A stretch of 64,000 nucleotides of DNA, taken from Treponema brennaborense DSM 12168. Lineage in GTDB: Bacteria; Spirochaetota; Spirochaetia; Treponematales; Treponemataceae. Below, piece after piece: positions 37,154-44,120 of this stretch (position 1 is the stretch's first letter; the number at the start of each line of letters is the position of its first letter). The translations under genes were made by a program, and so were the position numbers. The stretch covers positions 434,001 to 498,000 of the forward strand of contig NC_015500.1 of NCBI RefSeq assembly GCF_000212415.1, in the 5' to 3' direction. The notes under the pieces are model-generated. The model was not told the origin of the DNA, ran no database searches, and saw only the letters and a list, made by a program, of their open reading frames with translations.

Positions 37154-37184
37154 GGTAACTGTAAATTTAATTATTACAGTTACC
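37154..37184. promoter_or_regulatory. 31-bp dyad, candidate Rrf2 operator
   Basis: GGTAACTGTAA, nine AT-rich bases, TTACAGTTACC: a perfect 11-bp inverted repeat 39 bases upstream of the rhodanese start codon. A TATACT on the minus strand just downstream (near 37151-37146) could be the -10 box. Size and symmetry suit a dimeric winged-helix regulator such as the Rrf2 protein encoded in the operon. Confidence 0.75.
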
Positions 37185-37229
37185 GATTTAAGAATACTAC
37201 TTTATGCGCCGCTTGTCAAATTCCGATAT

Positions 37230-38216
37230 TCAGCTTGCGTCAGACGCGTGATCGGGATACCGTTCGAGCAGATCGGCGTTCAGCAGGTCGCTGACCGTTT
37301 GGCGCGTCATGAGCGTTTCTTTTGCGCAGGCCAAGCCGTACTGGATGCAGCGGCGCACCGGTTTACCGTCGAGACAGCCGAACAGATAACCCGATGCGAA
37401 CGCATCTCCGGCGCCGATCGTGTCGATAATACGCGGCGGCGCGTACGGTTTTTCTATATATGTGCCGCCGCCGCTGTGAACGAGCACGCCGCGCTCGCCG
37501 AACGTTACGATAAAATCACGGAAGCCGAGCGAGCGGAACGCTTCCGACAGTTCCGTTCCCGGAAGCAGCGGCTCGAACGGCAGCGAAATTCCGGCGTAGT
37601 TCAAAATCGCGGCGGCTTCGAATTCGTTGCATGCGAACAGGTCTATCAAAGCGGCGTACGGAAGGCTTTTGTGCGCGATGTCCGGCGCCGTTGCGTTTTG
37701 AAAGATAAACGGCGGTTTGCACAGGCCGTTCGCGGCGGCCGGTTTGCAGGCCGTTTTCAGTCCGTACAGAGACGCGAGCGTGGTTTCGGATACGTTGGAA
37801 TCTATACAAAGCACGTCTACGTTCCGTTCCGCAACGTAGCGGCGCACTTCGTCGTCGACGGTTATTTCGGAAAGCACGTCGTTGCAGTAGATGCAGGACG
37901 CCGGTTTACCGTAAGACGCCATGACGGAAAAGAGCGACGTTTTGCGCGTATCGCTCGTTCTCAGCAGCGTCGTGTCGACGCCTTCGGCAATTAAACCTTT
38001 TTTCAGATAATCGCCGAAAATGTCGTTTCCGACGACGGACAATACGGCGGACGGCAGTCCCAGCCGGTTCAGATTCATGGCCATACCGCGCGCAACGCCG
38101 CCGGGTACCAAATCGATCGTACCGTCGCGGTACGCTTCGTTTTCGTCGTCTATCGTACTGAACGCTTTGATATCTACGGAAACGGAGCCGACGCTCAATA
38201 TTTTATGCTTGTTCAT
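37230..38216 (-). CDS. PfkB-family carbohydrate kinase
   Basis: 328 residues from ATG 38216 (MNKHKILSVGSVSVDIKAF) with AGGG five bases upstream; an earlier in-frame start would lengthen it by 11 residues inside the upstream gene. It has the ribokinase-fold signatures GGVARGMAMNLNRLG (PfkB motif 1) and DTIGAGDAFASGYLFG (motif 2 with catalytic Asp and anion hole). The sugar specificity is unclear; pseudouridine kinase, ribokinase and fructokinase relatives share these motifs. It overlaps the upstream membrane-protein gene by 14 bases. A sugar isomerase is transcribed divergently nearby, so a shared sugar pathway is possible. Confidence 0.85.
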   Translation of the reverse strand: MNKHKILSVGSVSVDIKAFSTIDDENEAYRDGTIDLVPGGVARGMAMNLNRLGLPSAVLSVVGNDIFGDYLKKGLIAEGVDTTLLRTSDTRKTSLFSVMASYGKPASCIYCNDVLSEITVDDEVRRYVAERNVDVLCIDSNVSETTLASLYGLKTACKPAAANGLCKPPFIFQNATAPDIAHKSLPYAALIDLFACNEFEAAAILNYAGISLPFEPLLPGTELSEAFRSLGFRDFIVTFGERGVLVHSGGGTYIEKPYAPPRIIDTIGAGDAFASGYLFGCLDGKPVRRCIQYGLACAKETLMTRQTVSDLLNADLLERYPDHASDAS

Positions 38217-38796
38217 GAAAACCCTGCACGGCAAATTCAATTTCGGCAAGCGATAAGCGGACGTATGCCGTTACGTCCTGCGCGCTTTCTCTCCAGCCGT
38301 ATAATAAAAACGTAGCCGGCTCCCATAAGGCGACCCAGCCGATTATGCCGAAGCTCTGATTGAGCGTGTTGAACAGGTCTTTTTCACGGAAGACCGGCAG
38401 TGCGAAGAATTGACTCGCGGCGAGGCAAACTGCCAGAAACGCGACTCCGGTAATCAAATTGATGCGGCCGGCTCTCATACGGCGTTTGTTCGCTGCAATC
38501 GTTTTTTCGGCTTTCCGGTGAAAATGACGCGTGATGGTGGCGCGCACGTCGTCGGTAATGCCGCTTTTTTCGGAAACGACGACGCGGATTTTAACGGGAA
38601 CGGCGAGTTTTATCGCTTTCACCGCTTCAACGAGGTATTCTTCAAGCTGTCCGTTTATGTTTTTATTATCGGGCGGGGACGGGTCGAACGGATCGAAAAG
38701 CGATTCAGGTGATTCGATGCGTACTTGAATCAGTTCCGCCGGGGTCTGCCGATTTATTCCCGCAAGCAGCTGCCTGCTCCGTTTATTGAAGTCCAT
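38203..38796 (-). CDS. Membrane protein of unknown function with cytoplasmic N-terminal domain
   Basis: 197 residues. Residues 1-105 are soluble and rich in charged residues (LIQVRIESPESLFDPFDPSP, EEYLVEAVKAIKLAVPVKIR). Two hydrophobic segments follow: INLITGVAFLAVCLAASQFF (about 112-131) and FGIIGWVALWEPATFLLYGW (about 148-167), with a short tail. The beta-strand set IRVVVSEKSG and basic helix HFHRKAEKTIAANKRRMRAG before the membrane suggest a domain packed at the inner leaflet. I do not recognise the family. Its end overlaps pfkB by 14 bases, so the two are translationally coupled. Confidence 0.7.
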   Translation of the reverse strand: MDFNKRSRQLLAGINRQTPAELIQVRIESPESLFDPFDPSPPDNKNINGQLEEYLVEAVKAIKLAVPVKIRVVVSEKSGITDDVRATITRHFHRKAEKTIAANKRRMRAGRINLITGVAFLAVCLAASQFFALPVFREKDLFNTLNQSFGIIGWVALWEPATFLLYGWRESAQDVTAYVRLSLAEIEFAVQGFHEQA

Positions 38797-38850
38797 ACGG
38801 ACAGTATATCCTGAAATCGGAATTTTGCAAAATGGTATCGGCGAAATAAT

Positions 38851-38879
38851 TTGACAGAACGGGGATTTGCCGGTAGGGT
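38851..38879 (+). promoter_or_regulatory. Predicted promoter of the TIM-barrel isomerase
   Basis: TTGACA (38851-38856), 17-base spacer, TAGGGT (38874-38879). The +1 counted from the -10 box is 38886, the A of the start codon; AGGG within the -10 box could otherwise act as a ribosome-binding site on a longer transcript. Confidence 0.5.
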
Positions 38880-38885
38880 ATATAT

Positions 38886-39728
38886 ATGAAGATTTGTGTC
38901 CGCGCCCACGATTTGGGAAAAATGTCCGCGTCCGCGCTTGCAGCCGCCGCCGCCGATTACGGGTTCGACGGGGTACAGCTCGTGTTGGGAAAAGCTATCG
39001 AAGGTCAAACCGGAGCGCCCGGTTCCGTTACCGCGTCTTTTGCGCAGTCCGTGCGCGAAACGTTCGCATCGGGCGGAGTGGAAATCGCCATGCTCGGTGC
39101 GTATTTTAATCCGGTGCACAGCAATAAAAGCCTTGTTGCGTCGAATATCGAAAAATTCCGGGAACATTTGCGGTTTGCGCCGCTGTTCGGTTCCCGGTTC
39201 GTCGGCAGTGAAACCGGTTCGTTTAACGACGACAAGTGGACGTATCATCCGCAGAATCGGACGCCCGAAGCGTTTGCCGAAGTGTCGCGTATTTTCGGTG
39301 ATCTGGCCGTATCCGCAAAGCAATACGGTTCAAACCTCGCCCTTGAAGGCGCCTGGGGGCACTGCTGCTGGAATCCGGGTACGTTGCGGCGGCTGGTCGA
39401 CTCGATCGACAACGGGCACGTGTACGTTACGGTCGATGTATACAATTATCTGTACGAAGGCAACTACGCGCGTCATACGGAGATTTTTGACGAATGTCTG
39501 GACTTGTTCGGCAGTAAGATCGTGATTTTCCATTTGAAGGATTTCGTGGTTGCCGGCGGTGCGCTTCGTCAAGTCGGTTTGGGGCAGGGAATCATGGACT
39601 GGGAATACATGATTCCGCGGATTGCGGAGCGCTGTCCCGGCGCGTATCTGATTTTTGAAGGCGTGCCGCCGCTGAACATGCGTTCGAGTTACGCGCATAT
39701 TTCGCGACTGCTCGGTACTCTTCTGTGA
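38886..39728 (+). CDS. Sugar phosphate isomerase/epimerase (xylose-isomerase-like TIM barrel)
   Basis: 280 residues of the AP-endonuclease-2 type TIM barrel. Visible conserved parts are MKICVRAHDLGKM at the first strand, FDGVQLVLGKAI, VEIAMLGAYFNPVH, GSRFVGSETGSFND, NLALEGAWGHCCW with a metal-binding Glu, YVTVDVYNY with Asp, IVIFHLKDF with His and YLIFEGVPP with Glu, giving the four-ligand metal centre. The sugar is not predictable. It is transcribed away from the pfkB pair, 89 bases from the start of the membrane protein. A short dyad overlaps its stop codon and probably belongs to the next gene. Confidence 0.85.
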   Translation: MKICVRAHDLGKMSASALAAAAADYGFDGVQLVLGKAIEGQTGAPGSVTASFAQSVRETFASGGVEIAMLGAYFNPVHSNKSLVASNIEKFREHLRFAPLFGSRFVGSETGSFNDDKWTYHPQNRTPEAFAEVSRIFGDLAVSAKQYGSNLALEGAWGHCCWNPGTLRRLVDSIDNGHVYVTVDVYNYLYEGNYARHTEIFDECLDLFGSKIVIFHLKDFVVAGGALRQVGLGQGIMDWEYMIPRIAERCPGAYLIFEGVPPLNMRSSYAHISRLLGTLL

Positions 39729-39777
39729 CTTAGTCACGGAAATCTCTCCTGAAAAAGAGTATATTCAAATAGAATAT
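39725..39777 (+). promoter_or_regulatory. Two dyads in the promoter of the CoA-disulfide reductase fusion
   Basis: Dyad 1 is GTGACTTAGTCAC (39725-39737), resembling a shortened Crp/Fnr site. Dyad 2 is ATATTC-AAATA-GAATAT (39761-39777). If TATATT (39760-39765) is the -10 box, dyad 1 is centred at about -41, the class II activator position, and no -35 box is needed. The Crp/Fnr gene downstream of this fusion is the natural candidate. Confidence 0.5.
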
Positions 39778-39798
39778 TTTACGAGCAGGAGAATCCGT

Positions 39799-42375
39799 AT
39801 GGCAGACAAAACACTTATTATCGGCGGCGTGGCCGGAGGCGCTACGGCGGCTGCAAGACTGCGCAGAAGAAATGAATCGATGCAGATCATCATGTTTGAA
39901 CGCGGCGAGTACATTTCGTACGCGAACTGCGGGTTACCGTATTACATCGGCGGCGTTATCCACAACCGGGACGCGCTTCTGCTCCAGACGCCGCAGGCGA
40001 TGCTGAAAAAATTCAACGTAGACGTCCGAACGTCGAACGAAGTGACGGCCATACGCCCTGCCGAAAAAAAAGTGACCGTGCGCAATCTCAAAACGGGCGC
40101 CGTGTACGACGAATCGTACGATAATCTGATTATCGCGACCGGTTCGTCTCCGGTAAAGCCGCCTATTCCCGGTATCGAGTCGCCGGGAATTTTCACGCTG
40201 TGGACGGTTCCCGATACCGACCGTATCAGGAATTTTATCGAAGAAAAAAAGCCCGCGCGGGCGGCCGTCGTCGGCGGCGGTTTTATCGGACTTGAAATGG
40301 CCGAAAATTTGAAAAGCGCGGGGCTTTCCGTCAGTCTCATCGAAATGCAGGAACAGGTCATGGCGCCGCTCGATCGGGAAATGGCCGAAATTCTGCACGT
40401 CCATTTGGAGCGTAACGGCGTGGAGCTGATTTTGGGCGACGGCGTGAAACGGTTCCGCCCGGAAGCCGGCGGAACGGTCGTAGAACTTGCGAGCGGCAGA
40501 ACGGTTGTTGCCGATATGGTCGTGCTCGCTATCGGCGTAAGACCGAACAGTCAGCTCGCCAAAGACGCGGGGCTCGCACTCAACGCAAAAGGCGGCATCG
40601 TCGTAGACGAGTATCTTCGGACGTCTGAAAAAGACATTTACGCCGTCGGCGACGTGATTGAAGTTACCGATTACGTTTCGGGCGGAAAAACGATGATACC
40701 GCTCGCCGGCCCCGCGAACAAGCAGGCGCGTATTCTTGCGGATAATTTGAGCGGAGACCGCAAAACGTACGGCGGAACGATCGGGACTGCCATTGCGAAA
40801 GTATTCGAGTTGAACGCGGCTTCCGCGGGTTTAAATGAAAAGCAGCTCGCCGCCGCCGGTAAAAAGAAAGATGCAGATTATCACACGGTGCTGATCAACC
40901 AGAAATCTCACGCAGGTTACTATCCGGGAGCGACGACGCTTACGCTCAAGCTGCTGTTTGAAAAAAACGGCACAATTCTGGGCGCTCAGGTCGTGGGGAG
41001 CGACGGCGTTGATAAACGGATAGACACGATCGCGACCGTGATGCGCCTGCGCGGTACCGTTCACGATCTTGCCGAACTTGAACTCGCGTACGCACCGCCG
41101 TTTTCTTCGGCTAAAGATCCGGTGAATATGCTCGGCTTCGTCGCGGAAAACGTACTCGATACGTTGGTAACTTGCATCGAATGGCGCGACGCCGAAGCGC
41201 TGTTGCGCAGCGGGTCGGACGATTTTACCGTATTGGACGTAATGGAGGACTCGGAGCGCACGGTGTTCGCCGTTCCCGGATCGTATCATATTCCGCTCGG
41301 ACAGCTGCGGGAACGGTTGTCCGAACTGGATCCGTCCAAACTGATCGTTCCGTACTGCGCCGTCGGCGTCCGTTCGTACAACGCGGCGCGGATTTTGATG
41401 CAGAACGGATTTAAACGCGTCGCGATGATTTCGGGCGGCACGTCGTTTTACAAGGCGACGCATCGCGAGTCTGACGCCGTATCCGAGGACGCTGCGTATT
41501 CGGCAGCCGTAGGCGCCTTGTCGGAGACCGCCGCTCATTCGGCAACCGTAGGCGCCGCATCGGATACGGAGTATTCCGCCGACCGCTCGATCAAAATACT
41601 CGACTGCAGCGGTTTGCAGTGTCCCGGCCCCATTATGAAAGTATACGAAGCGCTGTGCGATATGGAAGATTCGCAGATTCTGCAGGTTTCCGCAACCGAT
41701 ATGGGGTTTACCGCCGATGCGGCGGCGTGGTGCAGGCGGACGGGAAATACGTTCGTTCGCAGCGAACGGCGCGGCGGCGAATACGTGGTGTATATCAGGA
41801 AAGGCGGCGACTGCTGCGACCCGCACGATCGGGGAACGCCTCGGAAGCAGGAATCCGCACCGTCGCAGGGGGCCGCACAATCGCCGGAAACAGCATTGTC
41901 GCCGGCACAGGGAAAGACGATCATCGTGTTCAGTGGCGACCTCGACCGGGTGCTCGCTTCATTTATCATTGCGAACGGCGCCGCCGCTATGGGCAGGCCG
42001 GTAACCATGTTTTTTACGTTTTGGGGATTGAACGTGCTGCGTAAAACGCGTACCGGAAAAATCAAAAAGCCGTTTATGGATAAAATGTTCGCTTCGATGA
42101 TGCCGAAAGGCAGTGCGAAACTCAAATTATCCAAACTGAACATGGCCGGTATGGGCACCGCGATGATGAAAAAAGTCATGAACGATAAAAACGTGGATTC
42201 CCTTGAAACGCTTATCAGACACGCGCTCGATAACGGCGTCAAACTGATTGCCTGTACCATGTCGATGGATATCATGGGAATTACCAAAGAAGAACTGATA
42301 GACGGCGTTGAATTCGCCGGCGTGGCCTCCTATTTGGGGGACGCCGAGGAGTCGAACGTAAACCTGTTTATTTAG
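39799..42375 (+). CDS. Four-domain fusion: CoA-disulfide reductase / rhodanese / TusA / DsrE
   Basis: 858 residues. Residues 1-450 form a CoA-disulfide reductase/NADH-oxidase type flavoprotein (LIIGGVAGGATAAARLRRR, active Cys44 in YANCGLPYYIGG, second nucleotide site AAVVGGGFIGLEMAENL, FAD motif DIYAVGDVIEV). Residues about 465-560 are a rhodanese with Cys520 in VPYCAVGVRSY. An Ala/Ser-rich linker with repeated SA(A/T)VGA follows. TusA is at about 598-675 (CSGLQCPGPIMK, Cys608 in the CPGP motif), then DsrE-like residues about 710-858 (IIVFSGDLDRVLASFIIANG, FFTFWGLNVLRK). Known chimeras of this kind handle persulfides and oxidised CoA. CAGGAG precedes the ATG. Confidence 0.93.
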   Translation: MADKTLIIGGVAGGATAAARLRRRNESMQIIMFERGEYISYANCGLPYYIGGVIHNRDALLLQTPQAMLKKFNVDVRTSNEVTAIRPAEKKVTVRNLKTGAVYDESYDNLIIATGSSPVKPPIPGIESPGIFTLWTVPDTDRIRNFIEEKKPARAAVVGGGFIGLEMAENLKSAGLSVSLIEMQEQVMAPLDREMAEILHVHLERNGVELILGDGVKRFRPEAGGTVVELASGRTVVADMVVLAIGVRPNSQLAKDAGLALNAKGGIVVDEYLRTSEKDIYAVGDVIEVTDYVSGGKTMIPLAGPANKQARILADNLSGDRKTYGGTIGTAIAKVFELNAASAGLNEKQLAAAGKKKDADYHTVLINQKSHAGYYPGATTLTLKLLFEKNGTILGAQVVGSDGVDKRIDTIATVMRLRGTVHDLAELELAYAPPFSSAKDPVNMLGFVAENVLDTLVTCIEWRDAEALLRSGSDDFTVLDVMEDSERTVFAVPGSYHIPLGQLRERLSELDPSKLIVPYCAVGVRSYNAARILMQNGFKRVAMISGGTSFYKATHRESDAVSEDAAYSAAVGALSETAAHSATVGAASDTEYSADRSIKILDCSGLQCPGPIMKVYEALCDMEDSQILQVSATDMGFTADAAAWCRRTGNTFVRSERRGGEYVVYIRKGGDCCDPHDRGTPRKQESAPSQGAAQSPETALSPAQGKTIIVFSGDLDRVLASFIIANGAAAMGRPVTMFFTFWGLNVLRKTRTGKIKKPFMDKMFASMMPKGSAKLKLSKLNMAGMGTAMMKKVMNDKNVDSLETLIRHALDNGVKLIACTMSMDIMGITKEELIDGVEFAGVASYLGDAEESNVNLFI

Positions 42376-42383
42376 GAATCGGC

Positions 42384-42425
42384 GGCTGCCGTTTTTGCTG
42401 ATTGCTGTGGCTGCCGTTTTTGCTG
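42384..42425 (+). repeat. 17-bp direct repeat
   Basis: GGCTGCCGTTTTTGCTG occurs at 42384-42400 and 42409-42425, between the convergent fusion gene and the Crp/Fnr gene. No function evident. Confidence 0.8.
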
Positions 42426-42453
42426 CCGTCGCCGCGGGGCGGCGGCGTTCGGC

Positions 42454-43134
42454 TCACCGCTTGCAGAACGAGTGCAGTTTCGCCTCGTCGCAAATCGAGA
42501 TACCGCCTCTGGAAAGCGAAACGCATCTTTCACTTTCAAAATATTTGAGCATCCGCGACACTACTTCACGGGCGGTGCCCAGGCGTTTGGCAATCAGTTC
42601 GTGCGTGAACCGCAGTTCCGGTGAACCCGTGCGGGAGCGTTCTTCGAGCAAAAAGTTCGCGAGCCGTGCGTCGAACCGGGTGAACAGCAATTGCTGCATC
42701 GCCCACATTACGTCCGAGAACCGTTCCGCCGCCAGTTTGTACGCATATAATTCCGCGTGCACGTTTTCCGCGCACAATCGGGCGAACGCGGGGGCGCCGA
42801 TGACTGCCGCGCTGCACTCGGATTCGGCTTCAATTGAAACGGTAAAATCGATGTGTTCCAGTACGCAGGCTGCGGACAGTACGCAGACGTCGTTTTTTGC
42901 CAGACGGTAGAGCGGCACTTCGCGCCCGTCGTCAGAGGTGAGATACACGCGGAGTGCGCCTGCCGTTACGATCAGCACGCCGATGCATTCCCGTTCGCCG
43001 CGGCCGAGCGTCTGTCCCGCGGTGAAACGAACCGTCCGCGCACCCGTGCACAGTGTCTCTTTCTGTTGCCGATCCAATTGCGGCCAAAACGGCAGCGTGC
43101 CGCCGAACAGCGTTATTGCTTCGTCAGCGAGCAC
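42454..43134 (-). CDS. Crp/Fnr-family transcriptional regulator
   Basis: 226 residues: N-terminal cyclic-nucleotide-binding-type beta roll (residues 15-125; FTAGQTLGRGERECIGVLIV, GREVPLYRLAKNDVCVLSAA), a dimerisation helix and a C-terminal helix-turn-helix (LRFTHELIAKRLGTAREVV then SRMLKYFE). The recognition helix reads REVVSR, which keeps the E-xx-SR pattern of Fnr-type readers of TTGAT/ATCAA half sites. The N-terminal four-Cys cluster of Fnr is absent and the PRSAxx cAMP pocket of Crp is not recognisable, so the signal is unknown. Its start overlaps the PAS-GGDEF gene by 11 bases. It is convergent with the four-domain sulfur-transfer fusion. Confidence 0.9.
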   Translation of the reverse strand: MLADEAITLFGGTLPFWPQLDRQQKETLCTGARTVRFTAGQTLGRGERECIGVLIVTAGALRVYLTSDDGREVPLYRLAKNDVCVLSAACVLEHIDFTVSIEAESECSAAVIGAPAFARLCAENVHAELYAYKLAAERFSDVMWAMQQLLFTRFDARLANFLLEERSRTGSPELRFTHELIAKRLGTAREVVSRMLKYFESERCVSLSRGGISICDEAKLHSFCKR

Positions 43135-44056
43135 GGAGCTCTCCGTGCGGTTCCGGTACGCCGTTTTTGGGGAGATTTTTCTTTTTCATTTTCGCGTCGT
43201 ACATCCGCTGATCAGCGAGAGACAAGAGTGTGTTCCAGGACCACGGTTTTTCCAGTTCCTTGCAGGACGCCGTGCCGATCGTTATGCTGAACGGAATCCG
43301 GACAGTTTCCGAAAAACGGCATGTTTTATGCATACGGGCGTAATGATCCGCTATTTCCCGCGTAAAAACTTCAAATTCCGATCCGCACACGATGATCAGC
43401 ATTTCGTCTCCGCCGGTGCGCACCGCCATCCGTTTTTCGTTTCTTTTGTGGGAAAAGAAATGCTGTTTCCAGAACGCGGCGATGTCTTTCAGCAGAGCGT
43501 CACCGGCTAAATGTCCGTACGTGTCGTTTACCTGTTTGAAATCGTCGATATCCATGACCGCGATGTTGATGTTCTCGTTGTTCTCTTGGCCGTAGTTGAG
43601 CGCCGGCTGAAAAATTTCGTCTAAGAAACGCCGGTTGTACAGGCCGGTCAGCGGATCGGTCATCAGCTGCCGGTTATAATTGGATATCAGTTTGGCAAAT
43701 TCATCCTGCTGGTTGCTGTCGAGAATCAGCGTGTCCGTAACGTCGTTCGCCGTTTCGAGGACGAACGGTTTTCCGTCTATCCGCAGAAAACGGGAAGTAA
43801 CCCAATAGGTCCGGTTGTTCAGAATTTCTATCTTGAACGCCCGCTGCTGGCTGTGCAGAACGCGCAGCGACGTGCAGTTTTCGCATCTCATGCTGCGTCC
43901 CCACAATTCGCTGCAAAGAAAACCGGTATCGTTCATACCGATGTTGTCGTACACTTTCCGTTCTGCAGGATCTACGAGACGGGCAACGTCGTTTTCAGCT
44001 TGTAGAACTTCGAGCAACGCCGCCGCTTCCTGCTGCGTGAAATCCGTTTTCCTCAT
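43124..44056 (-). CDS. PAS-GGDEF diguanylate cyclase
   Basis: 310 residues. Residues about 10-120 form a PAS-like domain with a CENC pair (MRCENCTSLRVLHSQ) and the strand WVTSRFLRIDGKPFVLE. A linking helix LISNYNRQLMTDPLTGLYNR leads into the GGDEF domain, with DIDDFKQVNDTYGH and the active loop RTGGDEMLII; Met replaces the last Phe, which is usually tolerated, so c-di-GMP synthesis is likely. No RxxD inhibitory site was picked out. The CxxC in the PAS domain could sense redox state or bind a cofactor. The gene is upstream of, and overlaps, the Crp/Fnr regulator. Confidence 0.88.
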   Translation of the reverse strand: MRKTDFTQQEAAALLEVLQAENDVARLVDPAERKVYDNIGMNDTGFLCSELWGRSMRCENCTSLRVLHSQQRAFKIEILNNRTYWVTSRFLRIDGKPFVLETANDVTDTLILDSNQQDEFAKLISNYNRQLMTDPLTGLYNRRFLDEIFQPALNYGQENNENINIAVMDIDDFKQVNDTYGHLAGDALLKDIAAFWKQHFFSHKRNEKRMAVRTGGDEMLIIVCGSEFEVFTREIADHYARMHKTCRFSETVRIPFSITIGTASCKELEKPWSWNTLLSLADQRMYDAKMKKKNLPKNGVPEPHGELRAR

Positions 44057-44077
44057 ACTCCTCTATACTCCTATACG

Positions 44078-44093
44078 CTCTTGTTAAAGAGCC
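44078..44093. promoter_or_regulatory. Dyad upstream of the PAS-GGDEF gene
   Basis: GCTCTT-GTTA-AAGAGC, a perfect 6-bp inverted repeat 22 bases upstream of the PAS-GGDEF start codon. No T-run follows in either direction that would make it a good terminator, so it could be an operator or a leader hairpin. Between it and the ATG the minus strand holds two AGGAG motifs. Confidence 0.35.
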
Positions 44094-44120
44094 TGCATTG
44101 CTGATAAGTTTGCACCGGTT

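Noticed and set aside
36270-37994. 574-codon plus-strand ORF across the RclA-like, Rrf2, rhodanese and pfkB genes
   Set aside because: It runs antisense through four recognised genes and a promoter dyad; the openness comes from GC-rich third positions.
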